In this document: piece after piece, positions 5,987-8,611 of the stretch
Layout of the letters: each line of letters starts with the position of its first letter
How positions within the stretch are numbered: position 1 is the stretch's first letter
DNA from: Actinomycetota bacterium
GTDB lineage: Bacteria; Actinomycetota; Acidimicrobiia; Acidimicrobiales; Ilumatobacteraceae
Assembly: GCA_009705435.1 (NCBI GenBank)
Contig: WLTJ01000053.1
Coordinates: 1 to 8,611 of the forward strand
Direction of reading: 5' to 3'
DNA: 8,611 bases
Notes under the pieces: generated by a model
Database searches by the model: none
The model's input: the letters and a program-made list of their open reading frames with translations, nothing else
Told to the model about the DNA's origin: nothing
Translations under genes and position numbers: made by a program

Positions 5987-6820
5987 GTGGTGACCGATTC
6001 GCAGCAACCTAGATCCTTCGGCCCGGGTTCAATTTCTCGGCCGTCTCGCTTTCAGCCCTCCATGAAACCAGCCACCGATTCAGTCGGCGATCGCTATTTT
6101 CATGTGGTTGAATCTCGCGTTTGGATTGCTGAGGAACCCGCAGATTCTGCGTATTCAACCCACTTCCTAGGCATGCTTGACGACCACTCCTGCTGGGGTG
6201 TCGATGTACCCCGCGGCGAAGACCCATCGGACGGTGGAGCGCTGGACTTGTTTAGTTTCTTTGGTCGTGCTTCGCAAGAAGATTGGCTTGTAGCTGGTCG
6301 CGCGGTGCAGCTGGTTGAGTGGGCGAGAACTCATCGTTTTTGCGGTCGTTGTGGAGACAAGACTGAAGCACTACCTGGTGAGCGGGCGATGAAGTGCGCT
6401 GCCTGTGGGTTGATGAATTTTCCACGATTAGCACCTGCAATGATCACATTGGTGACTCGTGGTCCTGCCGGCCCCGATCAAGAAGCTTTGTTGGCCCAAG
6501 GTGTGCAATTTCGTGGTCCGATGTACAGCTGTCTTGCGGGATTTGTTGAACCAGGTGAAACTCTTGAAGGTGCAGTAGTGCGTGAAGTATTTGAAGAAGT
6601 TGGCGTCCACATTGGAACAGTGACGTACATGGGAAGTCAACCTTGGCCCTTCCCACATAGTTTGATGTTGGGCTTTCGAGCCGAATGGGTGAGTGGAGAG
6701 ATTGTCTGTGACCCAAGTGAAATTCTTGACGCAAATTGGTACCGCAAGGACGCCTTACCAAATATTCCTCCTGGGATTTCAATCGCCCGCAAACTCATAG
6801 ATTCATGGCTAAACGAATAG
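5987..6820 (+). CDS. nudC: NudC-type Nudix hydrolase: NADH pyrophosphatase / NAD-cap RNA decapping enzyme
   Basis: NudC hydrolyses NAD(H) to NMN(H) and AMP and, in studied bacteria, removes NAD caps from RNA 5' ends. The 277-residue product has the full architecture. After an N-terminal domain comes a zinc ribbon with C119, C122, C137 and C140 (FCGRCG and CAACG). The Nudix box occupies 185-207 (G185, E191, R199-E200, E203-E204, G206). The signature SQPWPFPHS sits at 217-225, which separates NudC from other Nudix enzymes. It is about 20 residues longer than the 257-residue E. coli enzyme, the extra being a low-complexity start of about 25 residues. GTG 5987 and GTG 5990 are adjacent candidate starts, and ATG 6062 would remove the extra N-terminus; the TACGGT hexamer favours 5987. 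No Shine-Dalgarno sequence is visible. It is transcribed divergently from the thiolase gene. Confidence 0.93.
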   Translation: MVTDSQQPRSFGPGSISRPSRFQPSMKPATDSVGDRYFHVVESRVWIAEEPADSAYSTHFLGMLDDHSCWGVDVPRGEDPSDGGALDLFSFFGRASQEDWLVAGRAVQLVEWARTHRFCGRCGDKTEALPGERAMKCAACGLMNFPRLAPAMITLVTRGPAGPDQEALLAQGVQFRGPMYSCLAGFVEPGETLEGAVVREVFEEVGVHIGTVTYMGSQPWPFPHSLMLGFRAEWVSGEIVCDPSEILDANWYRKDALPNIPPGISIARKLIDSWLNE

Positions 6821-6835
6821 CAACAGAGAATCTAT
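6797..6835 (+). other. 8-bp inverted repeat across the nudC stop codon
   Basis: ATAGATTC (6797-6804) and GAATCTAT (6828-6835) are perfect reverse complements around a 23-nt loop containing the nudC stop, followed by AACTTTTA. The stem is AT-rich and the loop long, so it is at best a weak terminator. Confidence 0.2.
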
Positions 6836-6864
6836 AACTTTTATTCGCTCCTTGTTTTTGCGAC

Positions 6865-6870
6865 TAGGGT
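6865..6870 (+). promoter_or_regulatory. Candidate -10 element (TAGGGT) for the ceramidase-like gene
   Basis: TAGGGT fits the TANNNT pattern and lies in the 100-bp gap after nudC. It would give a leader of roughly 44 nt carrying the hairpin and Shine-Dalgarno sequence. No -35 element is clear, so support is slight. Confidence 0.25.
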
Positions 6871-6901
6871 AAGTCTGTCGGGGGACATGTTTCTTCGCTG
6901 A

Positions 6902-6919
6902 TCTACAGGGGGATGTAGA
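6902..6919 (+). promoter_or_regulatory. Shine-Dalgarno sequence in a hairpin loop upstream of the ceramidase-like gene
   Basis: TCTACA (6902-6907) pairs perfectly with TGTAGA (6914-6919), and the 6-nt loop is GGGGGA (6908-6913), the strongest Shine-Dalgarno-like sequence in the window. The loop lies 7 nt before ATG 6921 and so fixes that start. The stem has only two G-C pairs, so it is weak and may serve to present the ribosome-binding site or to respond to temperature. Confidence 0.55.
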
Positions 6920-6920
6920 A

Positions 6921-8611
6921 ATGAAACGACAGATTCGTAGTTCTCGTGCATCAGTTGTCATTGTCTTGTTCTTGTCGCTGGTGGCTTGTAGTTCCAGTGA
7001 CTCAGGCACAGTGACTTCTGGGCCCGCAGGCACCGAGGTCCCCGATACCAGTCTCCCGAGTGAATCCTCTTTGTTGGCTGGGTCAGCCAGTGCCTCAGTG
7101 TTGCCGACAGTAAATGGTACGACCGATTATTTGTTAGAGGCTCCAGGCTGGAGTGACACGATTGCGCCCAACGACATCGGTGTCTATGTCAAGACATTTG
7201 ATCAGGGTTCAGTTGATGTCGGCAATGGTGAAGGTGATGGCAGTTGGGTGCACGATGATATCCGTGCCACAGCGATCGCCCTTGACAACAATGGCGAGCG
7301 CGCCATCTTGGTCGGCGTCGATGTGTACATGATTTTCTCTAGTGATGCCGATGAAATAGAGCGTCGTGCACAAGTGTTGCTACCTGCAGATTGGCAGGGT
7401 GTACCGATAATGGTCAACGCCACTCATAATCATCATGGCCCAGATTCGGCGTTTTCAATCAATGATGATTGGTATTCGCATATGGCCGATGTCATCGCCG
7501 GCGTTGTAGCTGATGCGGTGAGCGATCTTCAGCCAGCGGTGGCTAGGGCCGCTACGGGTGTTCATCGATTTGGTGTCAGCGATGGACGCGACCCGATTGT
7601 CTTTGATCCGCGACTCAATGTCCTCGCCCTCACAAGCCAAGATCGTGCACCGATCGCCACGGTTGTGCAATGGAACAGCCATCCAGAAACCACACTCGGC
7701 TGGGAGCCGCCCGACGTGCCAAATCTCGCCGCCATCTGCGTCGAAAAAGGTTGGGATGCTGACTCGTGTTCGGCTGATGGTCGATACTTCACCGCCGATT
7801 ATCCGGGAGTGTTACGCGAACATCTTCAGGCCCAAGGATTCGGCGACATTTTGTATCTTAATGGTGCAGTCGGCAGTCAGATTGGACCAGGCGATGCAGA
7901 TGTTTGGAAGATCACTGACACCCATCCAGTGGGCAATGGATGGACGGCACCAGAGGGAGCGGAGCCTGTGTTGGGTTGCGATGATTTGCAGTGCCGCAAT
8001 CTGGCGCGTACCGAAGCTATTGGAACCCAGTTGTCACAGGCGGTGATTGATCTAGTCAGCAAGGCGCAACCGATCACGGTCGACAAAGTTAAATTCACGA
8101 CGCAACCTTTCTATACCAAGTTGACGAACATCGGCTTTCGTCTATTGATCGGTGATGGTGATCTTGCATGGAAGGCTCCGATGCTCTACACCTGCGAGCC
8201 AGGCAAACCCGAATCTGACGCGACATGTGCCAGTGATGACGGGGTTCTTGAAGTGGATCCGGTGCTGACACCTTTGACTGATAGCGAGATACGCGTTGGT
8301 GATGTGCTGAAAACGCGCATCTCATTTTTGGATCTTGGTCCAGTCGGCTTCATCTTCATGCCTGGTGAATTGCCGCCGGAACTGGTCGTGGGTCTGCCGA
8401 GCGACTTTGATACAAATACGTCCAAGTATTATTTGGAAGGTCTAGGACTTCATGCTGAAGGAGTTGATTACGACATTCCGGGCTATCTGATGTCTCTGGT
8501 ACAACGTGATGTGCTTTTTACTGTTGGTCTTGGGACTGAAGAACTTGGATACTGGGTGCCTGTGTCTGAGTACCGATTGAAATGTTTAGAAATCGCTTTG
8601 CCCGCTGGTAC
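6921..8611 (+). CDS. Neutral/alkaline ceramidase-like lipoprotein, C-terminus cut by right edge
   Basis: The frame is open from ATG 6921 to the edge (563 full codons). A lipoprotein signal peptide ends in SLVAC (lipidated Cys23), followed by a Ser/Thr/Gly/Pro-rich linker to about residue 60. The body resembles the N-terminal catalytic domain of neutral ceramidases, zinc amidases that split ceramide into sphingosine and fatty acid. Likely metal ligands are His in ATHNHHGP (H169 or H171), H254 in WNSHPE, E483 in MPGELP and Y544 in LGYWVP. NGAVGSQIGP (314-323) sits where ceramidases carry GDxSP, so the catalytic Ser may be displaced or absent. The immunoglobulin-like C-terminal domain is not in view. 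The substrate is unknown; related bacterial proteins are often uncharacterised, and environmental lipids or other amides or esters are possible. The start has a strong Shine-Dalgarno sequence. It follows nudC after 100 bp and probably has its own promoter. Confidence 0.75.
   Translation, partial: MKRQIRSSRASVVIVLFLSLVACSSSDSGTVTSGPAGTEVPDTSLPSESSLLAGSASASVLPTVNGTTDYLLEAPGWSDTIAPNDIGVYVKTFDQGSVDVGNGEGDGSWVHDDIRATAIALDNNGERAILVGVDVYMIFSSDADEIERRAQVLLPADWQGVPIMVNATHNHHGPDSAFSINDDWYSHMADVIAGVVADAVSDLQPAVARAATGVHRFGVSDGRDPIVFDPRLNVLALTSQDRAPIATVVQWNSHPETTLGWEPPDVPNLAAICVEKGWDADSCSADGRYFTADYPGVLREHLQAQGFGDILYLNGAVGSQIGPGDADVWKITDTHPVGNGWTAPEGAEPVLGCDDLQCRNLARTEAIGTQLSQAVIDLVSKAQPITVDKVKFTTQPFYTKLTNIGFRLLIGDGDLAWKAPMLYTCEPGKPESDATCASDDGVLEVDPVLTPLTDSEIRVGDVLKTRISFLDLGPVGFIFMPGELPPELVVGLPSDFDTNTSKYYLEGLGLHAEGVDYDIPGYLMSLVQRDVLFTVGLGTEELGYWVPVSEYRLKCLEIALPAG

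Noticed and set aside
7558..8046. 162-codon plus-strand open frame inside the ceramidase-like gene
   Set aside because: It is in a shifted frame of a gene with conserved family motifs through the same region, and its translation shows no domain.

Overview
The window looks like chromosomal core and near-core DNA from an actinobacterium. The best marker is a clear mycothiol S-conjugate amidase (mca) gene, because mycothiol is an actinobacterial thiol. A FadA5-like thiolase, a short SCP2-like protein, moderate GC content and gene starts that look leaderless also fit, perhaps in Acidimicrobiia. The class-level placement is my inference. I see no rRNA, tRNA, CRISPR array, phage gene, transposase or integrase, and no gene-free stretch longer than about 100 bases.

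Layout, left to right. Positions 1-1295 (minus) hold a PAS-PAS-GGDEF protein whose EAL domain is only just entered at the left edge; it would make and/or break down cyclic-di-GMP. Positions 1332-1991 (minus) hold a YbhB/PEBP-fold lipoprotein, 36 bp upstream of it. A 55-bp divergent region separates this pair from mca (2047-3024, plus), whose stop codon overlaps the GTG start of a small SCP2-like gene (3021-3260). That pair converges, with a 3-bp gap, on a minus-strand row. In transcription order the row is a FadA5-like thiolase (5960-4728), a staphylococcal-nuclease-fold lipoprotein (4683-4180) and a ChbG/YdjC-like deacetylase homologue (4112-3264). A 26-bp divergent region then leads to nudC (5987-6820, plus), an NADH pyrophosphatase / NAD-cap decapping enzyme. 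A partial ceramidase-like lipoprotein gene (6921 to the right edge, plus) follows.

How the genes relate. There is no single pathway. Three of the eight genes encode predicted lipoproteins (PEBP-like, nuclease, ceramidase-like), so a good part of the region handles material outside the membrane: nucleic acid and lipid or amide substrates. The thiolase and SCP2-like protein hint at lipid or sterol acyl-CoA metabolism inside the cell. Mca handles thiol detoxification and NudC handles NAD(H) or RNA caps.

The most interesting signals concern gene starts. Four starts have a TANNNT hexamer 6-8 nt upstream and no convincing Shine-Dalgarno sequence, as expected for leaderless mRNAs; nudC shows the same at 9 nt. 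In contrast, the ceramidase-like gene has a strong Shine-Dalgarno sequence that forms exactly the loop of a 6-bp hairpin. The deacetylase homologue lacks two residues that I expect in its family. I do not see convincing evidence of a wholly new system.
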